The translations under genes were made by a program, and so were the position numbers. This document shows, in pieces, positions 25,101-36,752 of a stretch of 64,000 bases of DNA (its first letter is position 1; the number at the start of each line of letters is the position of its first letter). The stretch is from Linnemannia hyalina (lineage: Eukaryota > Mortierellomycota > Mortierellomycetes > Mortierellales > Mortierellaceae). The DNA lies in the NCBI GenBank assembly GCA_019671135.1, contig JAHRHY010000008.1, forward strand, positions 1,984,001-2,048,000, given 5' to 3'. Under the pieces are notes generated by a model, which had not been told where the DNA came from, did no database searches, and saw only the letters and a list, made by a program, of their open reading frames with translations.

Positions 25101-26016
25101 CCACAACTCCAAAACCTACATCATCGCCACAAACCTCTCCACCAAACGCCAAACCGTCCACCTCTCCGCCCTTGACCAAATCATCATCCGTGAATCCCCA
25201 CCCCCACCACTCCACCTCCTCCCAACCTCTCCCCAAACCTCAGCCCGCACAGGTGGAGCATCCAAACACTCCCTCTTTGGCAACTCCACGGCTTCCCTCC
25301 TCTCCTCATCCTCAACCTTCCTCCTCTTCACCCCTTTGACAACATCAACCTACTTCCAAACCGAAACCGGTCAATTCGGATCCGCAGCCGCAGCATACTC
25401 TCTGGACCCCCACGAATCCTGTGTCTTCCTCCGCGTCCTCGACAACTACAACCAACTCTGCACATCCGCCACAACCTCCACAATTCCAATCCCCCCACGC
25501 GAAAACCTCTCTGTCATCGAAATCCTCGACATCCAGGACCCCCTGCCCTCCCATACCCACAACAACAACAACACCAACAACACCAGCCACGCCCACTCAA
25601 CCTCCACAGCCTCAACCACAACGATCACAACCACCACAACAGAACAAGAAGAGCACCACCGCAAACACATCCTCCAAAAGGCCGGCTCACTCTACACCTC
25701 CCACAAACACCTCTTCCCAGCCCACCCGCAAGTCCACATCCTCGCCACAAGCGGAGGCCACATCCTGCCAACCTCCGAGATCGAAGCCCTCTCCTTCGTC
25801 AACCCACAGAACCCAGATATCCACGAACTGTCCATCAAATGGCGCGGGAACTTCTTCCCCCGTCGCGTGACCCTCTGGTTGGCTTGGAAGGTGAACCACG
25901 ACCACCCCAACAAGTATCATAAGCGGCCTTGGCTCGTCAATGGTGTTCAGGCCCCGATCACAAATATTCTGCAAGGAACGGGACTCCAGGTCGCCAGCGT
26001 CACCTTGAACGTTTGA
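22167..26016 (+). CDS. GH36 family alpha-galactosidase-like glycoside hydrolase
   Basis: Two exons, 22167-23402 and 23749-26016, joined in phase 0, give 1167 residues. The start is the ATG in AAAAAATGACAGAGC after the CT-rich leader. The catalytic domain shows the GH36 signatures in order: GWTSWYLHYENI (from about 463), FQIDDGYTTVGDW (about 515), TPGIWLAPFLVSKKSK, LDLENPEVREYLA, MLKLDFLFGA with the expected nucleophile Asp665, LLGCGVPLG, and RIGSDVGPEWD with the expected acid/base Asp723. GH36 enzymes of this type remove terminal alpha-galactose from melibiose- and raffinose-type sugars. No signal peptide is visible, so the enzyme is probably intracellular. It is longer than usual for the family because of Ser/Pro-, Asn- and His/Thr-rich insertions in both halves. 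A plant-type raffinose synthase role is less likely, since the motifs look closer to bacterial GH36, but this cannot be excluded. Confidence 0.88.
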
Positions 26017-26196
26017 GTTTTTTTTTCTGGATAGGTTTGTCGTTTTGTAGCAATATTGGAGGTTTATTATTTATTGACAGGTGAATAAGAGAAAAAGAAA
26101 TAGCACTATTAGTGTGTGTTTTTTTGTGAATCAAAGAAGAATAAAAAAGAATAGCAAAAGCAAAAAGAAAACTCGATTTGTTTTGCCAACTCGGTC

Positions 26197-29100
26197 TTAG
26201 AAGTGCTTCTCGATGACGCCAGAGGAGCCGTCAAACCGGTACCCACTGCTCGTAAACAAACTGCTTGATAGGAAGGGATGGATGTCATGAATATCCAGCG
26301 CAGTCGCACGATCCTTCAACTCGGAGACCTCAATCTTGATCGACTTGATCGCCATCCGTGGGTTCCTGATCTGGTTAAATCGCAAGTGTTCCCTCAGGAT
26401 ATCGTTCAGGATCGAGTACAGGAGCTCATCGCTGTCCTTGGCAAACGTCAGGTACTTGCTGAACGCCCGCTTGAGGTTCCGCATGACAGAGAACTTTTGT
26501 GCGCTGAAGAACGACTCGAGCATCACCCGGATCGCCATATCGATGTCGTCTGAGCGAGCATACTCTCGAAGGTGCATCTTGGCGTTGGCCTCTGACATGC
26601 GGATCATTGACTCCAAATGACGGACTGTGATAGGGATAGATCCTCCTGCCAACGACTCGCGACGGAGATCTGCGTAAAGACGGGCAATCTTGTCCTGGTC
26701 CATCTGATGAATCTTGGGTTGGATACGATCGCGCGCATACATAATGTACTTGCGCAACATGTCCTGAGGAATAATCTGTATTAGAGAAATATTTGAGCGT
26801 TAATTAATCTGAGACTCATCATGATTCCATATAGCATGCCTAAATTCCAGTTTATCACAACAAACAACTTACGTCCTCGTCGGGCTTCTCATAGATGCTG
26901 AGATGGTCAGACTCGGGAGAGAAGAGGGGGTGACTCCTGAGATGAGAGTTGAGGACAAAATTGGCGAGACGTTCATCCACAGTGGGATCGACAGTATCCT
27001 TGACGACACAGAGCACATCGAAACGCGACAGAATAGGTTCCGTCAACTCGACGTTTTCTGAGAAGGTGACCGCAGGGTTGTAGCGACCACGGATGGGGTT
27101 AGCAGCGGCCAAGATCGAGCAACGAGCCTGGAGGGTGGTGACAATACCGGCCTTGGAAATCGAAATACTCTGTTGCTCCATAGCCTCGTGAATACTGGTT
27201 CTGTCCGCATCGTTCATCTTGTCAAACTCGTCAATCAGGCAAACACCCTTGTCTGCCAGCACCAACGCGCCGCCCTCCAAGGTCCACTCACGTGTGATGG
27301 GATCCTTCCTGACTGAAGCTGTCAAACCAACAGCCGAGGCTCCCTGACCTGTCGTGAACACGGCTCTGTGTGCAGTCTTTTCGACGTATTTCAAGAACTG
27401 CGACTTTGCGGTTCCTGGATCTCCCATCATCAACAAGTTGATGTCTCCACGAAGACGATGCTTACCCTGAGGATCCTTGGGTACACCTCCAAACAACGAC
27501 AATGCAATCGCCGTCTTGATATCCTCATGTCCATAAATCGAAGGCGCAATACTCTTGATAATCTGTTTCAAGTAGCCAAAAAAAAAATAGTGTAAGAAAT
27601 GTTTAGCCGAGGAGTCCGGAACGAATCGTGTACAGTATATATTCGGATGTAGAACGTACCCGCTTGCCAATGTTCTCGTCCTTGCTGAGGCGGAGAATCT
27701 CTTTACGGTCCTCCTCGGTCAACTTGAAACTGGCAAAGACATCCTGCTTCTTGTTGACATAGTTGGCCTCCAGAATAGTAGCAAAGACTGGGAATCCGTT
27801 GGCCGAGTTCAGTGAAATATCAAAGTTGTTCCTGTACACTCCCGTAATTTCCTATTTCCGTCAAAGCAAATCAAGCAAAATAGATATTAGCACTTCGTAC
27901 TTTGGCAACCAAGATTCTTTTGCCCAAGACAAGCGCAAGAAAATTCAAGCTCCAAGAAACACGTACGACTTCCTCGCCGGGCTTGGCGCTGTCGATGAGA
28001 TCCCAGAGCAGGATGACCTCGCGATGGCGGGGAAGACGACCGGCAGGGACGGTTCCGGGGGACTCCTGCAAGGTCATCTTTTGGTAGTTGCGGTAGATGG
28101 TCTGCTCCGAGTTGACATTGAAGGGTCCTTTGGAGGGGCAAGAGGTACAGCTTCCGATCGAGATCTCTGTCTGTGAATCCTGGTAGAAAGGTCCGAGAGT
28201 TGCACCGCACTTCACGCAGTCGTACTTGACGTATTTCAATTGAGGAAAAACTCCTGTTCTCCTGGTCACCACTCCCGTCACCTGAACCAAACAGTTCAAG
28301 TTAATCTGACTATTGACATGAAAAAAAGGTAATATCGTTAGAGGCAAGGATTTCTTCAGGTGTTACCACCGGGATTTACGATAGCTCCATGAAGATAACA
28401 AGAAACATACCGAAGGTCGCGAAGGGTCGAGACGATAGGAAGATCGGTGACACGGACATGGATCTCAGAGTGAATGCGTCCATAGTCGGGGTACTCCATC
28501 TGGACGACCTCAAAGGCGATGGCATCAAACATCTTCAAGACCTCTAGCGGGGCGTTGACGACAAAGTACGCCAAAGTAGGCTTGGCCTCCGACAGATGAC
28601 GGTAGCAGACCTCCAGACTCTCCTTGTTGGCCAAACCGAGCGCACGAATCAAAGGTCCGTAGACAGACTCTCCCTTGTCATCGACATACTCCAGCAAGAA
28701 TCTCCTGAACTCTGACATGATTGTCCTGCGTGTCAACTCCTTTGTCACCCACTCTGTGATCGGCATTCCCTTGTGGTCGCTCAACTGCTCAGGTCCCAAA
28801 ATAACATTCGACTATTTGGAAAATGAAGATTGTTTGGTTAGCCTCTGTAATAAGGTGCAAGTGGTTGGTATTGTTGTCCTTGTACTCTTATTCCCAGTCG
28901 CCAATAAGCTCAGCTAGAAAAGGGTACGTAGCATTACCATATCCTCAAGATCATCATCCATGAGGTCCTGCTCGTGAACACGCCTCCTGCGATGAACAAC
29001 ATTCAATGTGTTACCGGCATCATCTATCCCATTTGAAAGTGGTCAGGAACAAAGTCGTTAGTATATAGCGTCTCTAAATCCTAGTTTCCTAGCTACATCC

Positions 29101-29793
29101 AGAAAATCACCACCGTCTTATACATACCATCCATGAAAGCCTCGGGGATTCTTCCAGCAGCACGAGCACGCTCGGCATCACGTCTTGCCATCTCGGCTTC
29201 AGCTCTAGCACGCTCCGCAGGATCCATGCGCTCATAATCCTCATCATCAAGCTCGTCAATGTCGTACACATCCTGACTCGCGTTCACGTTATAATCGCTA
29301 TCATTTTTTTTCATTTTGAAGAAAGTCCACACATATGTCAATAAAAATAAGATCTTTCCAGCAAGATAACGACACATTCGACATTAGAGCAGCCTATACT
29401 CTAAGTTAAATTATGAGAGCGTGTAGGTGGGCTTACTTTTCCATATCAGACCCATAGAGGTCCTCGCCCTCACCCTCGAGGTCGTCGTCCAGGTCCGAGA
29501 TCATCTCATTATCGATCAAGCCGTTGTCCTCTGGGTCTGAAGACGGAAGTGGTGGTGACGAGCCGAGAACGGGTGAGCTTGGAGGGTAGTTGTTGTTGTT
29601 CGTGGGGGTCGTGACATTGTCATCGCGTTGACGCTTGCGATCAGCCTAGAGGTGAAAGTAAACAAAAGTAAGAATGGTGGCAACGACAGGAACGTGCGAT
29701 GTGAGAAAAGTTAGTCAACGGTTGAAGACAGAATGAATGTTGGAGGTTGTGTTGGTTGAAAGAACGAAGAAGGAGAAGGAGAGTGCTCACCAT
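26197..29793 (-). CDS. MCM2: DNA replication licensing factor MCM2
   Basis: Nine exons: 29793-29791, 29645-29437, 29297-29128, 29023-28938, 28811-28411, 28309-27967, 27851-27660, 27562-26873 and 26775-26197. They give 890 residues, normal for MCM2. The N terminus is acidic with Ser-Pro sites, as in other MCM2 proteins. A C4 zinc finger is present (Cys321, 324, 344, 347). The AAA+ core has Walker A GDPGTAKS (515-522), Walker B with DEFD (579-582) and the arginine finger in SRFD (Arg648). The QMDQDK and [15 protein letters not shown] segments and the C-terminal winged helix follow. MCM2 is a subunit of the MCM2-7 helicase loaded at replication origins. The first exon appears to consist of the ATG alone. 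The gene converges on the GH36 gene, with 180 bp between the stops. Confidence 0.95.
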
Positions 29794-30004
29794 GGTGTCC
29801 TGTGAGGTGAGAGATGAGGAAGGTGAGGTCAGGGAGGTGAGGAACAAACGAACCGAAAAGAAGAAGAGAGTGGAGCTGGCTCAACAGCTCGTTCCCCTGG
29901 ACTACTTTTCACCACTTTTAATTTGCTCGAATTGGAAGGAAAAAAACAAATCATCAAGCCACTCAACAGGACGCGTCAGTCACGTGTAACAGACTTCATT
30001 TGAA

Positions 30005-30542
30005 TGAGTGCATGCACTTGGATTCCCTATCTTCTTCAACTGGGACCAGGAAACATCGTTCCGGGACCTATCCTTGGTTGTCAAACTCCCACTCGATTTT
30101 TTGCGGAAGGTGAGGGCCGCCGTCTACAACTTCGTAAGCCCCTTTCAAGCCATCGCCATCATGGAAGGTGATCACCACTCCAAGGAGCAAGGGAAGCCTG
30201 GGAGCCTGGGATTCACTGCTCCAGCTACTCAGTGTCAAGTTTTCCAACTCAAGCATATCCGCAACGCTCCCGCTACTATAATCTCCATAGGCATGGGAAT
30301 CTTTCTCGACATCATCCAATAGAAAGCCAAAACCGCCCACAGACTCGCCTTCCTTCTAGCGCCCCTAGATTGACGATACAAATCCTTGTTCTCCATTGAG
30401 CGCGGTCACTTCTTCGGGAGGATTTGGACCTCGAAAAGGGTCTCCACAGCTTGCAATGTTGCCAATTTGGTTCCCTACCCAACTGCCTACTCAAATACAG
30501 CTGTTTTGTTTATTGTCGCGACGAAGGGGATTCCTAACTGGG
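30005..30542 (-). pseudogene. possible decayed coding relic
   Basis: On the minus strand a stretch with protein-like composition (FLLDDVEKDSHAYGDYSSGS, then LELENLTLSSWSSESQAPRL, then GAYEVVDGGPHLPQKIEWEF) is open from 30340 down to about 30068. Upstream of it the same frame, with GNQIGNIASCGDPF and PPEEVTALNGEQG, is cut by two closely spaced stops near 30365. A further piece with VATINKTAVFE lies in another frame. No start codon and no splice sites repair it. I could not name a family. It lies directly behind the MED9 stop codon. It could be a relic of a gene or simply untranslated sequence that happens to look coding. Confidence 0.3.
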
Positions 30543-31149
30543 TTATGCTTGGTCCTCGACCTTCACGCCCTCCATTACCAAGGTGAGTTCTGATTTGAGT
30601 GTTGCAGGTGATGATAACGACTGTGGTTGTGGTACACTTGCTCCCGCCGTTGATGGCTCCACTTCTTCCTGCTTTGTTGATGGTGGTGGTGTCGCACAGA
30701 CCTGTCCCTCCAGATACTTCTTCAATTGCGATCTAATTCAGAGAAAGCGAGGCGCACGTTAAAAAAAAATGTTATCAGTCAGGCAACCAAGTCATCCTTG
30801 CCATGCCATTTACTTCAGATATAACACCCAACCCATATCCCATTCAACACCTCCTCCCCCAAACATACCGCTTCTTCTCCAGAGTCGCCTGCTCCTCAGC
30901 CAACAACCTCCCCTGCTGGTCCGCCGACAAATCCGCACCCGGTAAATGATCCAAAATCATCTGACACTTCTTGAAGCTCGTCTTCAAATTCGACGCCAAC
31001 GTTGCAATCTCCTGAGCGTCCTCGCCGGCTTCAAACTTTTGGAGGATGTGCAAGAGTTGGGAGAGGAATGAAAAGTCGGACGGTTGGAATGTCTGGTCGG
31101 GATCTTGTACGTCGGTCGGGTTTGGGAGGGATGTTAGCGCTGTTGACAT
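30543..31149 (-). CDS. MED9: Mediator complex subunit 9
   Basis: Exons 31149-30869 and 30732-30543 give 156 residues. The conserved helical core runs from about residue 25 to 105: FLSQLLHILQKFEAGEDAQE, a second helix with TSFKKCQMILDHLPGADLS, then DQQGRLLAEEQATLEKKRSQ leading into LKKYLEGQV. This spacing of two helices, an LPG turn and a C-terminal coiled coil is characteristic of MED9, which sits in the middle module of Mediator and acts in RNA polymerase II transcription in the nucleus. The tail is a short Pro/Ser-rich extension. The start was placed at MSTAL rather than at upstream in-frame ATGs because the upstream residues lack conservation-like composition. It is divergent from MSW1, with 265 bp between the two ATGs. 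Confidence 0.82.
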
Positions 31150-31414
31150 CTTGGTGCTGTGTTGGTTGGTGTCGTGAGGTGTGATGGTGGTCCTGAAGGT
31201 GTCTTGTGCGTGTGATGTCCTGCGGTGAAGGTCGAATGAACTTGCAAGGAGGCAAAAATAATACATGGTGATGGTCTCTTGCAAAAGGCGGTTTTTGAGT
31301 TACTTCGGGGACAGTCACAGGGATCCTTTATGCTCCGTCCGTGCCTGAATCACAAAGTCTCCTTCGCGAACTTGTCCGGATCAGCTCTCCCTTCCTACCT
31401 CCTCAACTCCAACC
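31150..31414. promoter_or_regulatory. short shared promoter region of MED9 and MSW1
   Basis: Only 265 bp separate the divergent start codons. I see no TATA box. Short elements cannot be named with confidence. Confidence 0.5.
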
Positions 31415-33027
31415 ATGAACCCCGCAGGAAGGTCATTCCTCACAACGAGGCTCGCCACTGCCACTAGGATTCAGCCCTTCCGGACATGTCAGGTACACTT
31501 TCACCATTCCATTCCCCTCCAACTCTCAAGCGGAACTTTCTCACACTTTCAAAAGAACGTTCCTAACTTCAACTTTTTCACCTCCAATAGTCCGTGGGCG
31601 CCCGCTACCTGACAACACCCTCCACCCCCGCTCCTCAAAAAGACCAAAAGTCAACTTCAAAACCGAAAGAGAAGCCCATTATTTTCAGTGGGATCCAACC
31701 GACAGGAAATCCCCACCTGGGGAACTACCTCGGCGCAATCTCAAACTGGGTCCAGCTCCAAGAACAAGCCCATCTGGACCAGGAAACCCTTCTCTTCTCG
31801 ATCGTCGATCTTCATGCGATTACTATGCCCCAGGATCCTAAAAAGCTTCGTGAGGATCGAAAGAATATGGCAATTACGCTGTTAGCTTGTGGCGTTGATC
31901 CTAAGAAGGTTGTTTTGTTTGAGCAGTCTAAGGTATGCCACTCGTCGACTTTTTTGTGAGGAAGGGGCGTTAGGAGGTGATGAGAGGGCTGATAATTTCG
32001 TCCGCTAACGACATCTACTTTCAACTGATGGGTCTATAGGTCTCGGGACATGCGGAGCTGGCCTGGATCTTGAACTGTATAACACCCGTCGGATGGCTCG
32101 CCAGAATGACCCAGTGGAAGGTATGCCTCGTCATGTGTCTGACTTGAACGCGCTTGTTGACACTCATCATACACACATCCAAGGACGCGTCCTAAACTCT
32201 CTAAATCACTCCAACACTAGTCAAAGCTCGGTGTAACAAAGGGAGCCCAGAGTCTAGAAGACGTCAGCGCCACCCAAGGTCTCCAACTCGGTCTCTTCGC
32301 CTACCCCGTCCTCATGGCCGCCGACATCCTTCTCTACAAGGCAACAAAGATCCCAGTCGGAGAAGACCAGATCCAGCACCTGGAGCTGGCACGCGATATC
32401 GCTACCACTTTCAACAAAACCGTTCGCAAGCCTTATTTCCCCCTCCCTCGTCCCATCATCAGTAAGCTTTCGTCTTTACTCCTTTTTCATCTGATACCCC
32501 AATGGCATTATCTAGTAGGTCCTTTTTCTAACTCATCCCACGTTTTTGTTCATACAACCAAAAAAATTAATTATATAGCGGAGACGAAGCGCGTAATGTC
32601 GCTGAGGGACCCAACAAACAAAATGTCAAAATCAGACCCCTCCGACCAAACACGCATCAACCTCATCGACTCCCCCTCCTTAATCTCCACCAAAATCAAA
32701 CGAGCAGTAACAGATCCCATCCGTGGAATCTCGTACTCCCGCACCGATCGCCCTGCACTCGCGAACCTTATCGAGATCTATGCTGGCATGAAGAAGGTCT
32801 CGATCGACGAGGTTGTAAAAATGCATGAGGGGGATTCGAATGCGGCGTTTAAGGAGGCCCTGACGGGGGTTATTGTTGAGGCTTTGGGACCCATTCAGGA
32901 AGAGATGAGGAGGTTGGAGGGGGAGAGTGGGTATGTTGAGGGGGTGTTGGCGGATGGTGCTAGGAAGGCTGGGGAGATTGCGAGACCAAATTTGGAGATG
33001 GCCCAGAAGCTTATGGGTCTTCGCTAG
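31415..33027 (+). CDS. MSW1: mitochondrial tryptophanyl-tRNA synthetase
   Basis: Exons 31415-31492, 31591-31932, 32040-32120, 32221-32461 and 32579-33027 give 396 residues. The first 50 or so residues are rich in Arg, Ser and Thr with almost no acidic residues, as expected of a mitochondrial presequence. The class I synthetase signatures are intact: the HIGH-like PTGNPHLG (63-70) and KMSKS (262-266), the latter following [10 protein letters not shown]. The segments [18 protein letters not shown] and [15 protein letters not shown] are typical of bacterial and mitochondrial TrpRS. The enzyme charges mitochondrial tRNA-Trp. A polyadenylation-like AATAAA lies at 33043, just after the stop. The gene converges on the CofD-like gene. 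Confidence 0.93.
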
Positions 33028-33265
33028 TTATGTTTGTTTCTGAATAAAATGTGCATTCTTTAGTAGTTTAAGACAAGAAAGAGAGGAGTGGCGCAATACT
33101 TGCGGATTGTTTTAATGTGATAAAGATTTTACAAGAGTGAAGGAGAACAACGAAAGAAACAAATGGATAAACGAACAAGAAGGAAACGAATGAGGGGTGT
33201 TATACTAATGTAATAAGGAGAACAAAGAGAATCCAAAAGGATCGAGGGGAAGGAAAGGAAGGAGC

Positions 33266-36200
33266 CTAAGAGCCAATCTTCTGACTAGCAAAGGCAGACG
33301 AAGCCAAAGCCGGTTTAGGCGTACAGCTATCATCCGCACCGCTCTTGGCAGAAGAAACGGCTGAAGACACCGCAGGAATGGGGATCGGGGTAGAAGTCCT
33401 TGTAGAGTTGGCAGTCGTGGAGGAGGACGAAAAGTTGATCGACGACGTCCAGGTGCCATCCAAGATCGCATCAATCGACTTGTTAAGATGCTTCTCGTCA
33501 TAAATAGGTCGACCTGACGACGGGTCCCGTTTGCCAATGACCGGCACACACTCGATACCCAACTTTTCAATCCCCCAAGTATCAACCTGAACCTCCGAGT
33601 TATCCAGATAGATCAAGTGAGTAATATACTTAGCCGGACGATACTCTTTGGGCCAGAACTGTCCCGACAACTTGAGGGACGAGTTGAGGGCTCCTGAAAG
33701 CGCCCAAATGAAGTCCAAAGCCGTGTAGTCAGGTGTCTCCCTGTCGTTGGTTCCGTTCAACATAAAGATCTTGTTCTTGAGCGACCGCGACTCGGCAATA
33801 CCCCGACCAACATCCTTGAGGATGAGACAGGGGATAATCGAGGTGTAAAGCGATCCAATAGAATAGATTAGCGTCTCCATCTCGGCCAGCGAGTAGAGCA
33901 GTTTTGGGTTGGGTGGTGGGAAGATCTCCTGTCCGTATTCGTTGATGTAATACAGGCGCGTGATCCTCGACACCAGCGAGCTCGAAAGTGTAGGACTCTT
34001 GTCGAAATGGATGTTGTTCTGTGTAAGCTTGAGTGTCGAAAAGCTATCCTCCTGCTGCTGAGATGACGACAACATGGTCGCCAGATCCGGTGTTTTTGAG
34101 CCGTCCGGCGTAGTGGATGCAGAGGCCACACCAGGTCGGACATGGCCACCACTGAACGAATCCCCCGAGGCCGCAAGAGAGGGGTGCGAGATGGCGCACT
34201 GTCCCAGGATGGTATGCCCGTTCTTCAAGAGCGCAGCGATGGCGATACCATGGTTGGTGTTGATGACGGGGATGACCCGAGTGGGTTCCGTGATTCCTGT
34301 GATAGCCGCAAAGAGGAAGATGGCCGACTCAAGCGATCCAAAGAACATGCGAGCTCCTGTCAAGAAAAAGTTGCCAATAGACCCGTTGGCGAATGAGAAC
34401 CGCTTGTGCGAGCGCTTGAGGATCTCGGACTGGATATAGATAAGGAACCCTCGAATGACCTCCTTCTTTTCCGAGGGGATATGCATCCATAGTCTAGAAA
34501 TGTACCAATGGAATTATATTTAGTTTCTCCTTTGGCCAATCTGTAAGCAAGTACTTCAAGACCCCAGACACTTTCGAACACGTTGCAAAGTAACCAACCG
34601 ATGACTGCCTTCGACAATCTCAACCCATTCATTCTTGATGGCATGCTCGTCTCCATGTCCCGGAAGACGATAGCCCAGGAGCTCCTGGATAGCAGTACGG
34701 CCAATATCTAAGGGATCTGGCTTGATCAGACGAATGAGTCTCGAGCGGATATCGCCAATGGCTGGTCCGTCAAGAACTCGTAGAATCTCGCTTGTTGACC
34801 CGCCATTGTCCGAGATACCCACTATTTTGTGAAAAGAGGTTAAGAGTCAGCCAAACAGTCAGACGAGGTTTGTATCAATTGATGAAGAGCAACCTCCACA
34901 TTCCTCTATTTGAATGATGTATACATTGATGAACATTGACGACGATAGTAGTAATAACAAATACTCTACGCCTTCATGCTCATTTGTCATTCATCATTAT
35001 GAGATCGTCAACAATAAACAAATAGACATTGCCCACTTGAAGGGAGGAGATAAGGGACAAAAATAACTTTTGGGACCTGTGCTAATAAACCCTCTCCCTT
35101 CAGTGACCCCTGGGCTAGAGTGTGTTGCTTGTTGTGGTCTACCCAGGGTGCTCCACGTTTACACAAAACGATACATTGACCCAATGGGTATCCCCTGTTT
35201 TCGTCTCTTACTAATCCACTCCATCCCTGTTCCCTGTTCAAACAGCCAGTTAGAGCAGGCTGTATATTGGAGTGAGGGTGACTCAGCGAAATAAGCAATC
35301 GACCCCATATTCTTTTTCGAGCACATTGCAATTATCGCATTGTGGCTGACTGTGTGTAAGTGAGTGAGTCTTCCCTCTTTTTTTTCTTTTTTTTTTTTTT
35401 TTTTGATCTGGGTGTCCACAAAAAGTTTAAAAAAAGAACAATGAAAAGATAAAGCCGTCGAGCAAATCCTGGGTGTGTGTGTTCGCATTCCCGCCTTTGT
35501 CCTTGTCAATTGTCAATTGTTGTGGAGGAGGAGGAGTCAATGGTGCATGCGTCTCGCTCCTATCCACAGAAGAGATTCTCATCCCTGGGTTTCTCTCTTC
35601 CTTAGCCATCTCTCTCGCTCTGTTTTTGATGGTCTAAAACACACCCTCTTATCGCTTGCAACAAGTAGGACTCGCCTGACTTATCAGCATTCAGAAGAAT
35701 AGCAAATATCCGGAACAAAAGGGGACAAAAGGGAAAAGAAAGGGCTAGTGTAGATAAGGAATAAGGAAAAGGGAACAGCAGTGAAGGAAAGACAAAGGTG
35801 TGAGTTCACAGTACACCCTATGACAAATGAACTTACAGACGTAGGTGACATTGGGAGTCATGTTCTGCAAGAGCTGCACCAGCGAGTTACAGGCAGTGCC
35901 TCCAGAAAAGACCAGGATACCGGCATCCGCACCTCCACGGAGATTGTCCTGTCCAGCAACCCCCGAGCAGGTCGACGTTGCTGTGGCGGGAGTGTGAAGA
36001 CCTCCGTTGGTGACGGCGGGGGCAACGGTTGTTCCTGCGGTTGAAATGGCATCAGGGTGCTGATTGTCGTTGGGGTGCAATGAGGAAGGGATCAGAGCCG
36101 CCTCTGCAAGCAAGGGCCTACTTGTGCTCCCATTGGCGTCGGTTGCGGTTGTGGGCGATGCCGGGACAGAGGTACGACCAGAAGCGAGTTTTTTGTTGAA

Positions 36201-36752
36201 TGTCGGAAGGATCGGTAAGGCGATTGCCTCTCCGTTCTTGTAACCGGGTCCGTTTCCGATGAGGGGCAGGTTCATTGGTAGTTGTGTTGGTTGTTGCTGA
36301 GGTGTTGTTGTTGTTGACAGTGAATGGGAGGTGGAGGTAAGTGGTAGTTCGAAGTGGCAAGAAGAGGAAGAGTGTTCTGTTTCGTCAGAGGGGGAGGGGG
36401 AGGGTGGTGAGGAAGAAGTAGAGAAGGGAGGAAAAGGGTAAGAAGTAGAGTGGTTGAAGGAAGGGAGAGAGGAAGGGAAGGGAGGGGAAGGTAAAGAGGA
36501 CGTGAAAGTGAAGGAAGAGGAAGAAAAGGAAGAAGAGGAGGAGTGAAATGAAGAGGGGGAGAATGATAAAGATGATAATGCGGGTGGACGACTGCTGGTG
36601 CTGCCGATGTTGAATGCACCACGAGGGATGGGAGCAATAGGACGTCCTTGTTGAAGATAATGCCGCTGTTGCTGCTGCTGCTGCTGCTGCTGCTGTTGCT
36701 GCTGTTGCTGCTGTTGATCATCGTCATATAGATCGTCAGTGTGGCTGCTCAT
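33266..36752 (-). CDS. CofD/YvcK-like (UPF0052) family protein with long Gln/Ser-rich N terminus
   Basis: Exons 36752-35837, 34821-34599 and 34493-33266 give 788 residues. Exon 1 starts with a poly-Gln run (from about residue 13) and about 240 low-complexity residues, then enters the conserved core with GILVFSGGTACNSLVQLL and NVTYV. The core continues across the intron as LGISDNGGSTSEILRVLDGP and AIGDIRSRLIRL, then YGQEIFPPPNPKLLYSLAEM, LIYSIGSLYTSIIPCLILKD and GRPIYDEKHLNKSI. These motifs define the family of bacterial YvcK and archaeal 2-phospho-L-lactate transferase CofD; fungi have uncharacterised members such as yeast YNL011C. Fungi are not known to make F420, so a YvcK-like metabolic or envelope role is as likely as transferase activity. 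Intron 1 is 1015 nt, the longest modelled here. The core is firm; its substrate is unknown. Confidence 0.87.
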
